Assembly (NCBI GenBank): GCA_905236805.1
Contig: CAJOPH010000074.1
Span: 1 to 53,690, forward strand
Source: an uncultured Eubacterium sp.
GTDB taxonomy: Bacteria > Bacillota > Clostridia > Lachnospirales > Lachnospiraceae
Length of the DNA: 53,690 nt
Direction: 5' to 3'
Shown here: positions 17,375-26,296 of the stretch, in pieces
Layout of the letters: the number at the start of each line of letters is the position of its first letter
Numbering within the stretch: position 1 is the first letter of the stretch
Program-made: the position numbers and the translations under genes
Notes under the pieces: model-generated
Database searches by the model: none
What the model saw: the letters and a program-made list of their open reading frames with translations, nothing else
What the model was told of the DNA's origin: nothing

Positions 17375-18274
17375 ATGAACAGCGATATCATTCACAAGAT
17401 AAACAGCAAATATGCCAAGATGAGCAAGGGTCAGAAAGTCCTTTCGGCTTACATAACTGACTGCCTGGATGAGGCTGCCTTCCTTACGGCGGCAAAGTTG
17501 GGGGAAAAGGTAGGGATATCAGAGTCTACCGTGGTAAGGTATGCCGGATTTCTGGGATACAAGGGTTATCCCGAGTTTCAAAACGCCATGAAGGACATGG
17601 TGAGGATGAAATTAAAGAACAAGTCTGATGAGAGGATTTCCTACAGCAATGTGGAAGGCGGGGAGGTTCTCGCAAAAGTCCTTATGGCTGACGGTCAGAG
17701 GATCCAGGAGACATTGGAAAAAATGGACGGCAAGACCTTCGGAATGGCAGAGGAGATCATACTTGGCGCCGACCGGATATATGTTCTCGGGGTAAGGGAC
17801 TCCCATCCCCTTGCGGAAATCTTAGCCTCACACCTTTCCAAGATGTTCGATGATGTTTATCTTCTGGGAGGCGAGCCCCCAAACACCATGTTTGAGAAGA
17901 TCATGCACATAAGGGAAGATGACATAGTCATAGCGCTAAGCTTTCCAAGATACTCCATGTCCACATTAAAGGCCTTGGAGTATGCAAACGACAGGAAGGC
18001 AAAGGTAATAACCATAACGGACTCCATACATTCCCCGATGAACCTTTACTCTTCCTGCAACCTGGTGGCCGTAAGCGACATGTCGTCTTTTTTTGAATCC
18101 CTTACCGCGCCCTTAAGCCTTATAAATGCCCTTATCTTAGACCTTGGCATAAAGCGCAAGGAAAAGATACTTGAGGCATTTGAAATAACGGATGAATTTT
18201 TCAGGGATTATCCGGCAGGGAATTCGGACGATATAGAATATTTAAAGGATAACATAAAGTTTAGGCTGGTGTGA
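17375..18274 (+). CDS. RpiR/MurR-family transcriptional regulator
   Basis: The 299-aa protein has the RpiR layout: an N-terminal helix-turn-helix (LGEKVGISESTVVRYAGFLGYKGY, about 40-65) and a C-terminal SIS phosphosugar-binding domain (about 125-260). Such regulators sense phosphosugars, for example MurNAc-6P. No sugar gene is adjacent. It is joined directly to scpB and probably co-transcribed with it, so its targets are elsewhere. Confidence 0.88.
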   Translation: MNSDIIHKINSKYAKMSKGQKVLSAYITDCLDEAAFLTAAKLGEKVGISESTVVRYAGFLGYKGYPEFQNAMKDMVRMKLKNKSDERISYSNVEGGEVLAKVLMADGQRIQETLEKMDGKTFGMAEEIILGADRIYVLGVRDSHPLAEILASHLSKMFDDVYLLGGEPPNTMFEKIMHIREDDIVIALSFPRYSMSTLKALEYANDRKAKVITITDSIHSPMNLYSSCNLVAVSDMSSFFESLTAPLSLINALILDLGIKRKEKILEAFEITDEFFRDYPAGNSDDIEYLKDNIKFRLV

Positions 18275-18370
18275 GCCGTATCATTTTACGATCAAGGAAC
18301 TGTCATGGAATAAATTGCGCAAGTTTTTCCGTGAAAGTCCCTAAGTCAGGCACCGCGGGAGATTCATCCA

Positions 18371-19606
18371 ATGAGTAAAGTGGCAGTCATAGGGGGAGGC
18401 CCGGCCGGTATGATGGCCGCCATAGCGGCATCAGAAAACGGTCATAAGGTCACCATTTTTGACAAGAACGAAAAGCTTGGGAAAAAGCTTTTTATTACGG
18501 GAAAGGGCAGGTGCAATGTCACCAATTCCTGTAATGCCGACAGCTTTTTTAACGGCATCATAAGGAATCCCAAATTCCTCTATTCGGCACTAAGTGCCTA
18601 TGATAATTTTGCCGTGATGGATTTTTTCGAGGGGGAGAATGTTCCCCTCAAAATAGAAAGGGGAGGAAGGGTTTTTCCCGAATCGGATCACTCTTCAGAT
18701 ATCATACGTGCCCTCGAAAACAAATTAAAGGAAAGAAAGGTAAAAATAGCCTTAAAGACCGATGTGAAGTCCCTTACGATAGAAGATGGATCGGTCAGGG
18801 GATTTGCGACAGACAGGAAAAAATACAGGTTTGACTCCGTGATCTTGGCCATGGGAGGAGAGTCCTATCCGTCCACGGGTTCTACGGGGGACTGGATAGG
18901 GATGGCAGATGATTTGGGTCTTGAGGTATCAAAATGCGTGCCGGCATTGGTTCCCTTAGATGTCAGGGAGGTAAAAAACATCTATTTCGAAGACCTTAAC
19001 GGTCTTTCCTTAAAAAACGTCTCTTTGTCTGTATTTTGGGAAGGAAAGGAGCTTGACTCTTTTTTTGGTGAGATGATTTTTACGCATTTTGGGATATCCG
19101 GTCCCATAGTCCTTGAGTGTTCTGCTAGGTATGCAGAGGAAATAAGGCTGGGGCATGTGAAATGCGAGATAGACCTAAAGCCTGCCCTGTCCGAGGTAAA
19201 GCTTGACAAAAGGATGCTAAGGGATTTTGATGAATACAAAAATAAAGACATCCATAACGCCCTTAAGGATCTTTTGCCCTCGGGGCTCATAGGATATGTC
19301 CTTTACGAATCAAAGATATCTCCCAAGGCAAAGATAAATTCCATTACCAAGCAGGAGAGGATGAGGCTTTCATATACCATAAAGCACCTTCCCTTCCACA
19401 TCACAAAAACCAGGGGTTTTGATGAGGCCATTATCACCTGTGGGGGAGTGTCGGTGAGGGAAATAAACCCGGGAACCATGGAGTCAAAAAAGATAAAAAA
19501 CCTTTATCTTGCGGGTGAAATGATAGATGTACACGGGATTACCGGTGGATATAATCTTCAGATAGCCTGGTCAACGGGTTATCTGGCGGGAAGAAGCGTG
19601 CAATAG
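18371..19606 (+). CDS. YhiN/HI0933-family FAD-dependent oxidoreductase
   Basis: The 411-aa flavoprotein starts with the FAD-binding motif VAVIGGGPAGMMAA and carries the family signatures GKKLFITGKGRCNVTNS and, at the C-terminus, GEMIDVHGITGGYNLQIAWSTG. The biochemical role of this family is not settled. It is widely conserved and here sits upstream of cmk, ispH and rpsA. Confidence 0.9.
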   Translation: MSKVAVIGGGPAGMMAAIAASENGHKVTIFDKNEKLGKKLFITGKGRCNVTNSCNADSFFNGIIRNPKFLYSALSAYDNFAVMDFFEGENVPLKIERGGRVFPESDHSSDIIRALENKLKERKVKIALKTDVKSLTIEDGSVRGFATDRKKYRFDSVILAMGGESYPSTGSTGDWIGMADDLGLEVSKCVPALVPLDVREVKNIYFEDLNGLSLKNVSLSVFWEGKELDSFFGEMIFTHFGISGPIVLECSARYAEEIRLGHVKCEIDLKPALSEVKLDKRMLRDFDEYKNKDIHNALKDLLPSGLIGYVLYESKISPKAKINSITKQERMRLSYTIKHLPFHITKTRGFDEAIITCGGVSVREINPGTMESKKIKNLYLAGEMIDVHGITGGYNLQIAWSTGYLAGRSVQ

Positions 19607-19645
19607 GGTTTATATAGGCTGTGAAGGGCATAACAGGAGGAAGTA

Positions 19646-20293
19646 ATGAATATAGCAATAGACGGGCCGGCGGGCTCGGGAAAAAGCACAGTAGCAAAAA
19701 GGCTCGCCAAAGGGCTTTCATTTATCTATGTGGATACGGGGGCACTCTACAGGGCGATGGCCCTATACTGCCTGGAAAATGATATTGATACCAAAGATAA
19801 GGCAAAGGTTTCGGAAGCTGTAAATGATATGGACATAGCCTTGAAATATGAGAGGGGTACACAGATAGTGCTTCTTAATGGGAGGGATGTATCGGGGCTT
19901 ATCCGCACGGAGGAGGTATCAAAAAATACGTCTGTGATCTCCGCCTATCCAAAGGTCAGGGAAAAGCTTTTGGGGATACAGCAAGACATTGCCAAAAAAA
20001 ACGATGTGATAATGGATGGAAGAGACATAGGCACTAATGTCCTTCCCGGTGCGGAGCTTAAGATTTTTCTTACCGCGTCTGTAAAGGTGAGGGCAAAAAG
20101 GCGCTATGATGAGCTGAAAGAAAGGGGCGAAGACGCAGACCTTTATGATATAGAAAAGGATATTAAGGAAAGGGATGAGAGGGACACAAACAGGGATATA
20201 GCGCCCCTTAGGAAGGCCGGTGATGCGATAGAGATAGATACGTCTTCCATGACCATTGACGAGGTTACGAAAAAGATTCGGGAGATGGTATAG
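19646..20293 (+). CDS. cmk: Cytidylate kinase
   Basis: The 215-aa kinase phosphorylates CMP and dCMP with ATP. It has the P-loop IDGPAGSGKSTVAK (about 4-17), the YVDTGALYRA substrate motif and the DGRDIGTNVLP motif. AGGAGG precedes the start. Its stop codon abuts ispH, and the order cmk-ispH-rpsA is common in Clostridia. Confidence 0.95.
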   Translation: MNIAIDGPAGSGKSTVAKRLAKGLSFIYVDTGALYRAMALYCLENDIDTKDKAKVSEAVNDMDIALKYERGTQIVLLNGRDVSGLIRTEEVSKNTSVISAYPKVREKLLGIQQDIAKKNDVIMDGRDIGTNVLPGAELKIFLTASVKVRAKRRYDELKERGEDADLYDIEKDIKERDERDTNRDIAPLRKAGDAIEIDTSSMTIDEVTKKIREMV

Positions 20294-21145
20294 ATGGAAG
20301 TTGTGCTGGCTAAATCCGCCGGATTTTGCTTCGGGGTGGAAAGGGCCGTTAACATGGTCACGGAGGCTGCGCAAAAGGAAGGCACGGATATTTACACCTA
20401 TGGTCCCATCGTCCACAATGAACAGGTGGTAGATGAACTCAAACAAAAGGGTGTATGCGTCATTTCTTCCATGGATGAGATAAAGAGCATCAAAAAAGGC
20501 ACCATAGCCATCAGGGCCCACGGAGTAGGACCTGATGTATATGGGGCGATACGACAGGCCGGCTTAAATATAATAGATGCCACATGCCCGTTTGTAAAGA
20601 AAATACATGAGACCGTAGAAAAAGCCGCATCGGCCGGAAAGAACGTGATAATAGCAGGCGATGCGAGCCATCCCGAGGTCGTTGGGATATTGGGATGGTC
20701 CAAGGGAAAGGGAGTGGTGGTTTCATCGCAGGAAGAGCTGGATTCGTTAAATGATGATTTGTTAAATGACGCTATCCTAGTAGCCCAAACGACATTTCAT
20801 GCAAAAAAATTCAAATCAATGGTTGAAAATCTCAAAAAAAAGGAGTATAATATTGAGGTTGCGAATACTATTTGCAATGCTACTGACGAGAGACAGAGGG
20901 AGGCAGAGCTATTGGCCGATCGTTCCGATGTCATGATCGTCATAGGGGGACGCAGCAGTTCGAATACAAGGAAGTTGTATGATATTTGTAAGGCAAGATG
21001 CAATGATACGTACTTCATCCAGTCGCTAGAGGATTTCTATTTACTATCTGATAGGCAAATCAATACTGTTGGGATCACCGCAGGGGCTTCTACCCCAAGA
21101 AAAATTATTAAGGAGGTTCAAAATTATGTCAGAAATGAGTTTTGA
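20294..21145 (+). CDS. ispH: 4-hydroxy-3-methylbut-2-enyl diphosphate reductase
   Basis: The 283-aa enzyme performs the last step of the MEP isoprenoid pathway, making IPP and DMAPP. The three Fe-S cysteines are in GFCFGV (C12), ATCPFV (about 96) and TICNATDERQ (about 195). The 3' end overlaps rpsA by 20 nt in another frame. In related organisms the two occur fused; here they are separate polypeptides with the rpsA ribosome site inside ispH. Confidence 0.95.
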   Translation: MEVVLAKSAGFCFGVERAVNMVTEAAQKEGTDIYTYGPIVHNEQVVDELKQKGVCVISSMDEIKSIKKGTIAIRAHGVGPDVYGAIRQAGLNIIDATCPFVKKIHETVEKAASAGKNVIIAGDASHPEVVGILGWSKGKGVVVSSQEELDSLNDDLLNDAILVAQTTFHAKKFKSMVENLKKKEYNIEVANTICNATDERQREAELLADRSDVMIVIGGRSSSNTRKLYDICKARCNDTYFIQSLEDFYLLSDRQINTVGITAGASTPRKIIKEVQNYVRNEF

Positions 21146-22277
21146 ACAATTACTCGAAGAGCAAGGCTTGAAGACTATCAGAAACGGAGAAATCGTTGAA
21201 GGCACGATCATTGATGTGAAGAAAGACGAGATCATCCTGAACATTGGCTATAAGTCTGATGGAATCATCACCCGTAATGAGTATACCAACGACCCATCCG
21301 TGAATGACCTTACCCAGGTGGTGAATGTTGGGGATACGATGGATGCGAAGGTAGTCAAGGTCAATGACGGCGAGGGACAGGTCATTCTTTCATACAAGAG
21401 GCTCGCGCAGGAAAGAAACAGCCAGCTTTTGGAGGAGGCTTTCGAGAAGCAGGAGGTTCTTACCGCAAAGGTTACGAAGGTTTTGGACGGGGGTCTTAGC
21501 GTCACGGTAGACGAGACCAGGGTGTTCATCCCGGCCAGCCTTGTATCCGATACCTTCGTGAAGGATCTCCATGAATACGATGGAAAGGAGATTTCCTTCA
21601 TTATCACCGAATTTAATCCCAGGAGGCGCAGGATCATAGGTGACAGAAGGGCGCTCATCGTAAAGGAAAAGGAAGAGAAGCTCAAAGAGCTCCTTGAGTC
21701 CTTGAATATAGGTGATGTCATCGAAGGAAAGGTAAAGAATGTCACCACCTTCGGCGCGTTTGTGGATCTTGGAGGGGCAGACGGTCTTTTACATATCTCG
21801 GAGATGTCCTGGGGAAGGGTTGACTCTCCCAAGAAGCTCTTCAAGACAGGCGATGAGGTACGAGTCTTTGTAAAGGACATAAAGGAAAACAAGATAGCGC
21901 TCTCCATGAAGTTCCCGGATGAGAATCCATGGAATGATGCGGCCGAGAAATTTGCGCCGGGCACCATTGTTACGGGAAAGGTAGCCAGGATGACCGACTT
22001 TGGGGCGTTCATAGCATTGGCTCCGGGAGTGGATGCATTGCTTCATGTTTCCCAGATATCCCGTGACCATGTGGACAAGCCTTCCGATGTTCTTTCCGTG
22101 GGTCAGGAAGTGACTGCAAAGATCGTGGATTTCAATGAAGAAAACCACAAGATCAGCCTCAGCATGAAGGCTCTTCAGAACAGCGCACCCAAAAAGCCCG
22201 TGGAAGATGCCGCAGAAGCAGATTCTGCCGCTGAGGAAGCTTCAGAAGAAAGCGTACCTTCCGAAGATGAAGCATGA
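21126..22277 (+). CDS. rpsA: S1-domain RNA-binding protein (ribosomal protein S1-like)
   Basis: The 383-aa protein has four S1/OB-fold repeats, beginning about residues 18, 103, 190 and 275 (for example VIEGKVKNVTTFGAFVDLGGADGLLH). It probably helps recruit mRNA to ribosomes. ATG 21126 follows AAGGAGGT inside ispH, so a longer frame from 21069 is rejected. The C-terminus is an acidic, low-complexity tail. E. coli S1 has six repeats; four is usual for Gram-positive forms. Confidence 0.92.
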   Translation: MSEMSFEQLLEEQGLKTIRNGEIVEGTIIDVKKDEIILNIGYKSDGIITRNEYTNDPSVNDLTQVVNVGDTMDAKVVKVNDGEGQVILSYKRLAQERNSQLLEEAFEKQEVLTAKVTKVLDGGLSVTVDETRVFIPASLVSDTFVKDLHEYDGKEISFIITEFNPRRRRIIGDRRALIVKEKEEKLKELLESLNIGDVIEGKVKNVTTFGAFVDLGGADGLLHISEMSWGRVDSPKKLFKTGDEVRVFVKDIKENKIALSMKFPDENPWNDAAEKFAPGTIVTGKVARMTDFGAFIALAPGVDALLHVSQISRDHVDKPSDVLSVGQEVTAKIVDFNEENHKISLSMKALQNSAPKKPVEDAAEADSAAEEASEESVPSEDEA

Positions 22278-22326
22278 GGGCGTACCTAATCTGTGGCTCT
22301 ATGTCGACATACGGAGGGCATGACAT

Positions 22327-23100
22327 ATGGAAGGATACGAAAAATTCAAAAAAGACGTACTTAACCTTACAAAGATAGATCTTAATGCATACAAGGAAAA
22401 GCAGATGCGCAGGCGTATCGAGACCCTGATCAACAAGAACCGCATCTCATCCTATGACGACTATGTAAAAGTACTTAAGACCGACAAGGAAAGGTTTGAG
22501 GAGTTTGTGAATTTCCTTACGATAAATGTTTCGGAGTTCTATAGGAATCCCGAACAATGGAAATTCATGGATGAGACCATATTCCCTGAGCTGACGAAAA
22601 AATTTGGCAAGAGACTCAAGATATGGAGCGCTGCATGTTCCACGGGTGATGAGCCGTATTCCCTAGTCATGGCTCTGTCAAAGCATGTTCCCATGGAGAG
22701 CATAAAGATACATGCGACCGACCTTGACAAGAAGGTCATGGCGCAGGCCCAGATAGGTCTTTATTCGGAGAAGAGCATTAAGAACGTGCCTGACGAGTTC
22801 AAAAGAAAGTATTTTACCAAGATAGGTGCCTCCTACCAGATTTCCGATGAGATTAAAAAGCACGTGGAATTCAAGTCCCACAACCTCATCGAGGACAGGT
22901 ATGATACGAATTTTGACATGATAGTCTGCAGGAACGTACTCATTTATTTTACCGATGAGGCGAAGGATGAGGTGTTCCTTAAGTTTAATAAATCCCTTAA
23001 AAAGGGAGGGATTCTTTTCATAGGATCTACGGAGCAGATAATAAATTACCGTGACATAAATTTTGAGAAGAAAAGTTCGTTCTTCTTTGAAAAAGTGTAG
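22327..23100 (+). CDS. cheR: CheR-type chemoreceptor methyltransferase
   Basis: The 257-aa protein has an all-helical CheR N-domain followed by the SAM-binding domain (IWSAACSTGDEPYSLVMAL about 100-118) and the C-terminal beta-subdomain. It methylates glutamates on chemoreceptors. No other chemotaxis gene is in the window, so its partners must be encoded elsewhere. Confidence 0.92.
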   Translation: MEGYEKFKKDVLNLTKIDLNAYKEKQMRRRIETLINKNRISSYDDYVKVLKTDKERFEEFVNFLTINVSEFYRNPEQWKFMDETIFPELTKKFGKRLKIWSAACSTGDEPYSLVMALSKHVPMESIKIHATDLDKKVMAQAQIGLYSEKSIKNVPDEFKRKYFTKIGASYQISDEIKKHVEFKSHNLIEDRYDTNFDMIVCRNVLIYFTDEAKDEVFLKFNKSLKKGGILFIGSTEQIINYRDINFEKKSSFFFEKV

Positions 23101-23176
23101 CTGTTTGGCGTGCATCAGATGGCTTTGACTGCCCGGAACGAGAAAGTCTTTCAGGCAGTTGTGATATGGTGTTTTA

Positions 23177-23213
23177 AGGCTAAGGGATGTTTTTTAAGCC
23201 CTTGGCCTTTTTC
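23177..23213 (+). terminator. cheR terminator
   Basis: GGCTAAGGG pairs with CCCTTGGCC, and a TTTTTC run follows. It precedes the Fur-like gene's promoter directly. Confidence 0.8.
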
Positions 23214-23216
23214 TTG

Positions 23217-23268
23217 TTGACAAAAAAAGAAAAATATTATACAATAATAGTTGATTAGTCCTAACTAA
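23217..23268 (+). promoter_or_regulatory. Promoter and DtxR-like operator of the Fur-like gene
   Basis: TTGACA (23217-23222) and TACAAT (23240-23245) are 17 bp apart. Just after the predicted start lies TTAG-TCCTAA-CTAA (23255-23268), the TTAG-N6-CTAA dyad shared with other metal-locus promoters here. Confidence 0.65.
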
Positions 23269-23298
23269 CTCACAATGATTGACCCTGATGGAGGAAAT

Positions 23299-23586
23299 AT
23301 GTCTAAGGATCTGGTTGTAAATATGTTAAAAGAGAACGGATGCCGTATCACGAAGCAGAGGCTTACCATACTGGATGTCATCCTGAACAACGACTGTTCC
23401 TGCTGCAAGGAAATTTACTACAAGGCTTCACAGATAGATGATTCCATAGGGGTAGCTACGGTCTACAGGATGGTTAATGTCTTGGAGGAGATAGGTGTGG
23501 TTTCAAGGCGGATCTTCTTAAATGAACTTCCCGATGACTACGGCATGGACGAGAAGAAGACTATTGATGGCAGGAAGGCATCATAA
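23299..23586 (+). CDS. Short Fur-family DNA-binding protein
   Basis: The protein is only 95 aa, while Fur/PerR/Zur proteins are about 140. It keeps the winged-helix DNA-binding half (CRITKQRLTILDVIL, then ATVYRMVNVLEEIGVVSRR) but lacks the C-terminal dimerisation and metal-binding half with its His-rich and CxxC motifs. It has its own C-x-C-C trio (DCSCCKEIYY). No continuing frame follows the stop, so it is not an obvious frameshift. ATG 23299 has GGAGG in front. It sits upstream of a metal ATPase locus with which it shares the dyad operator. Confidence 0.75.
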   Translation: MSKDLVVNMLKENGCRITKQRLTILDVILNNDCSCCKEIYYKASQIDDSIGVATVYRMVNVLEEIGVVSRRIFLNELPDDYGMDEKKTIDGRKAS

Positions 23587-23640
23587 ATAGAAGGCATCAC
23601 AAATGTTTGAATTGTACAAAAAATATATTCAATTGTTCGG

Positions 23641-23668
23641 TAAGTGGCGTGGTACGCCACTTATTTTT
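23641..23668 (+). terminator. Terminator after the Fur-like gene
   Basis: TAAGTGGCGT pairs with ACGCCACTTA around the loop GGT, and TTTTTAT follows. Confidence 0.9.
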
Positions 23669-23680
23669 ATCTAACCGAAG

Positions 23681-23694
23681 ATAGCTTAACCTAA
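23681..23694 (+). promoter_or_regulatory. DtxR-like half-consensus dyad
   Basis: ATAG-CTTAAC-CTAA is a one-mismatch copy of TTAG-N6-CTAA, upstream of the DUF6110-ATPase operon. It is a weaker site than the others. Confidence 0.35.
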
Positions 23695-23802
23695 CGAATG
23701 CTTAGTTTATGCGGATTCCTGATAGTTTAGACAAACTGATAATAATTTATAAATAAGGGTATAATTTTTCCGCCTAATGATAAATAATAATCAATAAACC
23801 TA

Positions 23803-23832
23803 TTGCAATAGTTATATCTAACTCTGTATAAT
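23803..23832 (+). promoter_or_regulatory. DUF6110-ATPase promoter with operator in the spacer
   Basis: TTGCAA (23803-23808) and TATAAT (23827-23832) are 18 bp apart. The dyad ATAG-TTATAT-CTAA (23808-23821) fills the spacer, where a bound repressor would block polymerase. Confidence 0.6.
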
Positions 23833-23914
23833 AAAAACACATCAAAATTTTCTGACAAAATATAGGAAACAATTTATTCTTTATTTTTATTCTTTATTAT
23901 AAGGAGGTAGAATT

Positions 23915-24196
23915 ATGCATTGGGGAAAAATAGGTTTATTTGCAGGTGGGGTATTGTTTGGGACGGCCGGAATCAAAATCTTATCCAGCAAGGATGCGAA
24001 GAATGTTTATGTGCAGTGTACGGCGGCGACTCTTCGCGCCAAAGACTGCGTGATGGATACAGCGTCCATCATACAGGAAAACTGTGAGGACATCCTAGAA
24101 GAGGCTAAGGAGGTAAACCTTAACCGCAAGAAAGAGGAGGATGAAGCCGTATTTGAAGATGAATCCGATGATGCAAAAGACGCTGTGGAAGCTTAG
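23915..24196 (+). CDS. DUF6110-like small protein
   Basis: The 93-aa protein has an N-terminal hydrophobic stretch (IGLFAGGVLFGTAGIKIL) and a charged acidic tail. Two cysteines (QCTAATLRAKDC) could bind metal. The family name comes from memory of similar proteins next to metal ATPases. AAGGAGG precedes it, and the ATPase follows 18 nt later, so they form one operon. It may be a chaperone or regulator of the pump; that is inference. Confidence 0.65.
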   Translation: MHWGKIGLFAGGVLFGTAGIKILSSKDAKNVYVQCTAATLRAKDCVMDTASIIQENCEDILEEAKEVNLNRKKEEDEAVFEDESDDAKDAVEA

Positions 24197-24214
24197 GGAG
24201 AGGGGTTTTAGATT

Positions 24215-26296
24215 ATGAAATTTTGGCTTGAGAGTGACATTAAAAACAGGGCCAGAATACATATCGACAAAACATCCCTGACCGTGAGGCAGGCGGATTC
24301 TTTGGCCTATCATTTGGAGCAAAACCCTTCGATAACAAGGGTGAAGGTCTATGAGCGGACGGCAGATGTAGCCATTTTCTATACGGGAGAAAGAAAATAC
24401 ATAATTACATTCCTTAAAGGACTGTCATTGTCTTTGGCATTGGAGGATGCGCCCGAGGAAGTCCTTGAGGCTTCGGGAAGGAAGCTTTCCTTGAAATACA
24501 AGGAACAGCTCACCATGAAGGTGTTATCAAGGATCGTTTTAGGAGTGGTTTTCCCATATCCCGCAAGGGTTGCCGTAACGGTTTTAAGGTCTTTCAAATA
24601 TATTGCCATGGGACTTAAGAGCCTTCTTAAGGGAAGGCTTGAGGTTCCGGTCTTAGACGCCATAGCCATCTTTGTTTCCATGGTAAGGGGTGATTTTGAT
24701 ACGGCAGGCTCTGTAATGTTTCTTCTGGGGATAGGAGAGATCTTGGAAGAGTGGACCCACAAGAAATCCGTGGACGATCTGGCAAAGAGCATGGCACTAA
24801 AGGTTTCCAATGTATGGCTTGTTACCGGTGAGGGCGAGGTTCTTGTTAAGGCATCGGATATCAGGGAAGGCGATGAGGTCATTGTCAGAATGGGCAATGT
24901 CGTTCCTTTTGATGGCAAGGTCACAGACGGGGAGGCATTTTTAAATCAGTCATCCCTTACGGGGGAATCCCTGCCGGTCAGGAAAAAGAAGGATGGGTTC
25001 GTATACGCAGGGACTGTCGTTGAGGAAGGGCAGATAAAGGTTCTGGTGGAAAAGACCAAAGGAAGGACCAAGTATGAGCAGATAGTCATGATGATAGAGG
25101 AATCAGAGAAATTAAAATCCTCCATCGAAAGCAAGAGCTCACATATAGCTGATTCCCTGGTACCATATACCCTGGCGGGAACCATTCTTACGTATGCTGT
25201 TACAAGGAATATCACGAAGGCAGTGTCGGTGCTTATGGTAGACTTTTCGTGCGCATTAAAGCTGGCCATACCTATCAGTGTGCTTTCCGCCATCAGGGAA
25301 TGTCAGGAACATGGCATCACCGTGAAAGGCGGAAAATTCCTAGAGGCTATGGCAGAGGCAGACACCATGGTATTTGACAAGACGGGGACCCTCACCAATG
25401 CCACTCCTACGGTGGCCGATATTATCAGTGAGGACGAAGGGGTAAAAGACGAGATGCTAAAAATAGCGGCCTGCCTGGAAGAGCATTTCCCCCATTCCGT
25501 GGCAAATGCCGTCGTTAAGGAAGCCGCAATGCGTGGGATATCCCACGATGAGATGCATACCAAAGTTAATTACATAGTGGCGCACGGAGTGGCATCTTCC
25601 ATTGACGGCAAACCCGTACTCATAGGGAGCTACCACTTTGTCTTTGAGGATGAAGGGTGTTCGGTATCCGATAAATTCAGGGAGAAGATAAATAGTCTCT
25701 CCGATGAGTATTCATACCTTTACCTTGCCATGGATGGGATGCTTAAGGCGGTGATAGCCATATCCGACCCACTGCGCAAAGAGGCCAAAGAAGTACTTTT
25801 ACAGCTTAAGGACACAGGCATAAGTAAAATAGTCATGATGACCGGGGATAGTGAAAGGACGGCAAGGGCCATTGCTTACAAGGCCGGCGTGGATGAATAT
25901 TATTCCGAGGTATTGCCTGAGGATAAGGCGAGTTTTATTGAAAAGGAAAAGGAAAAGGGGCACAAGGTGGTGATGGTGGGTGACGGAATAAACGACTCCC
26001 CTGCGTTATCTGCCGCAGACTGTGGCATAGCCATCAGCGACGGCGCGCAGATCGCGCGGGAAATAGCCGATGTTACGATAGCCGCCGATGACCTTAATGA
26101 GCTTTTGGTATTTAGGAAAATAAGCCTTCTTCTTATGAAAAAAATAAAAAAGAATTTCAGGATGATAGTAGGGCTTAACGGGGGCTTTATAGCCCTTGGG
26201 CTGGCGGGATTAATAACCCCTGCCACATCAGCCACCTTACATAATACATCTACCCTGGCTATCAGCGTAGCCGGGATGAGAAATGTATATCAGTAA
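24215..26296 (+). CDS. P1B-type heavy-metal ATPase
   Basis: The 693-aa pump has a short HMA-like N-domain without a CxxC motif, the actuator SLTGES, the phosphorylation site DKTGTLTN, an HP-like locus (EEHFPHSVANAV) and the hinge MVGDGINDSPAL. The transport-site motif in the sixth membrane helix is FSCALKLA, an SCA type, not the CPC of copper pumps. This points to another metal such as iron, manganese or zinc, but the ion is not proven. It follows DUF6110 in one operon. Its 3' end overlaps the convergent gene by 7 nt. Confidence 0.88.
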   Translation: MKFWLESDIKNRARIHIDKTSLTVRQADSLAYHLEQNPSITRVKVYERTADVAIFYTGERKYIITFLKGLSLSLALEDAPEEVLEASGRKLSLKYKEQLTMKVLSRIVLGVVFPYPARVAVTVLRSFKYIAMGLKSLLKGRLEVPVLDAIAIFVSMVRGDFDTAGSVMFLLGIGEILEEWTHKKSVDDLAKSMALKVSNVWLVTGEGEVLVKASDIREGDEVIVRMGNVVPFDGKVTDGEAFLNQSSLTGESLPVRKKKDGFVYAGTVVEEGQIKVLVEKTKGRTKYEQIVMMIEESEKLKSSIESKSSHIADSLVPYTLAGTILTYAVTRNITKAVSVLMVDFSCALKLAIPISVLSAIRECQEHGITVKGGKFLEAMAEADTMVFDKTGTLTNATPTVADIISEDEGVKDEMLKIAACLEEHFPHSVANAVVKEAAMRGISHDEMHTKVNYIVAHGVASSIDGKPVLIGSYHFVFEDEGCSVSDKFREKINSLSDEYSYLYLAMDGMLKAVIAISDPLRKEAKEVLLQLKDTGISKIVMMTGDSERTARAIAYKAGVDEYYSEVLPEDKASFIEKEKEKGHKVVMVGDGINDSPALSAADCGIAISDGAQIAREIADVTIAADDLNELLVFRKISLLLMKKIKKNFRMIVGLNGGFIALGLAGLITPATSATLHNTSTLAISVAGMRNVYQ

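Noticed and set aside
23587-23640. Frameshifted C-terminal half of the Fur-like protein
   Set aside because: No His-rich or CxxC remnants in any frame before the terminator.
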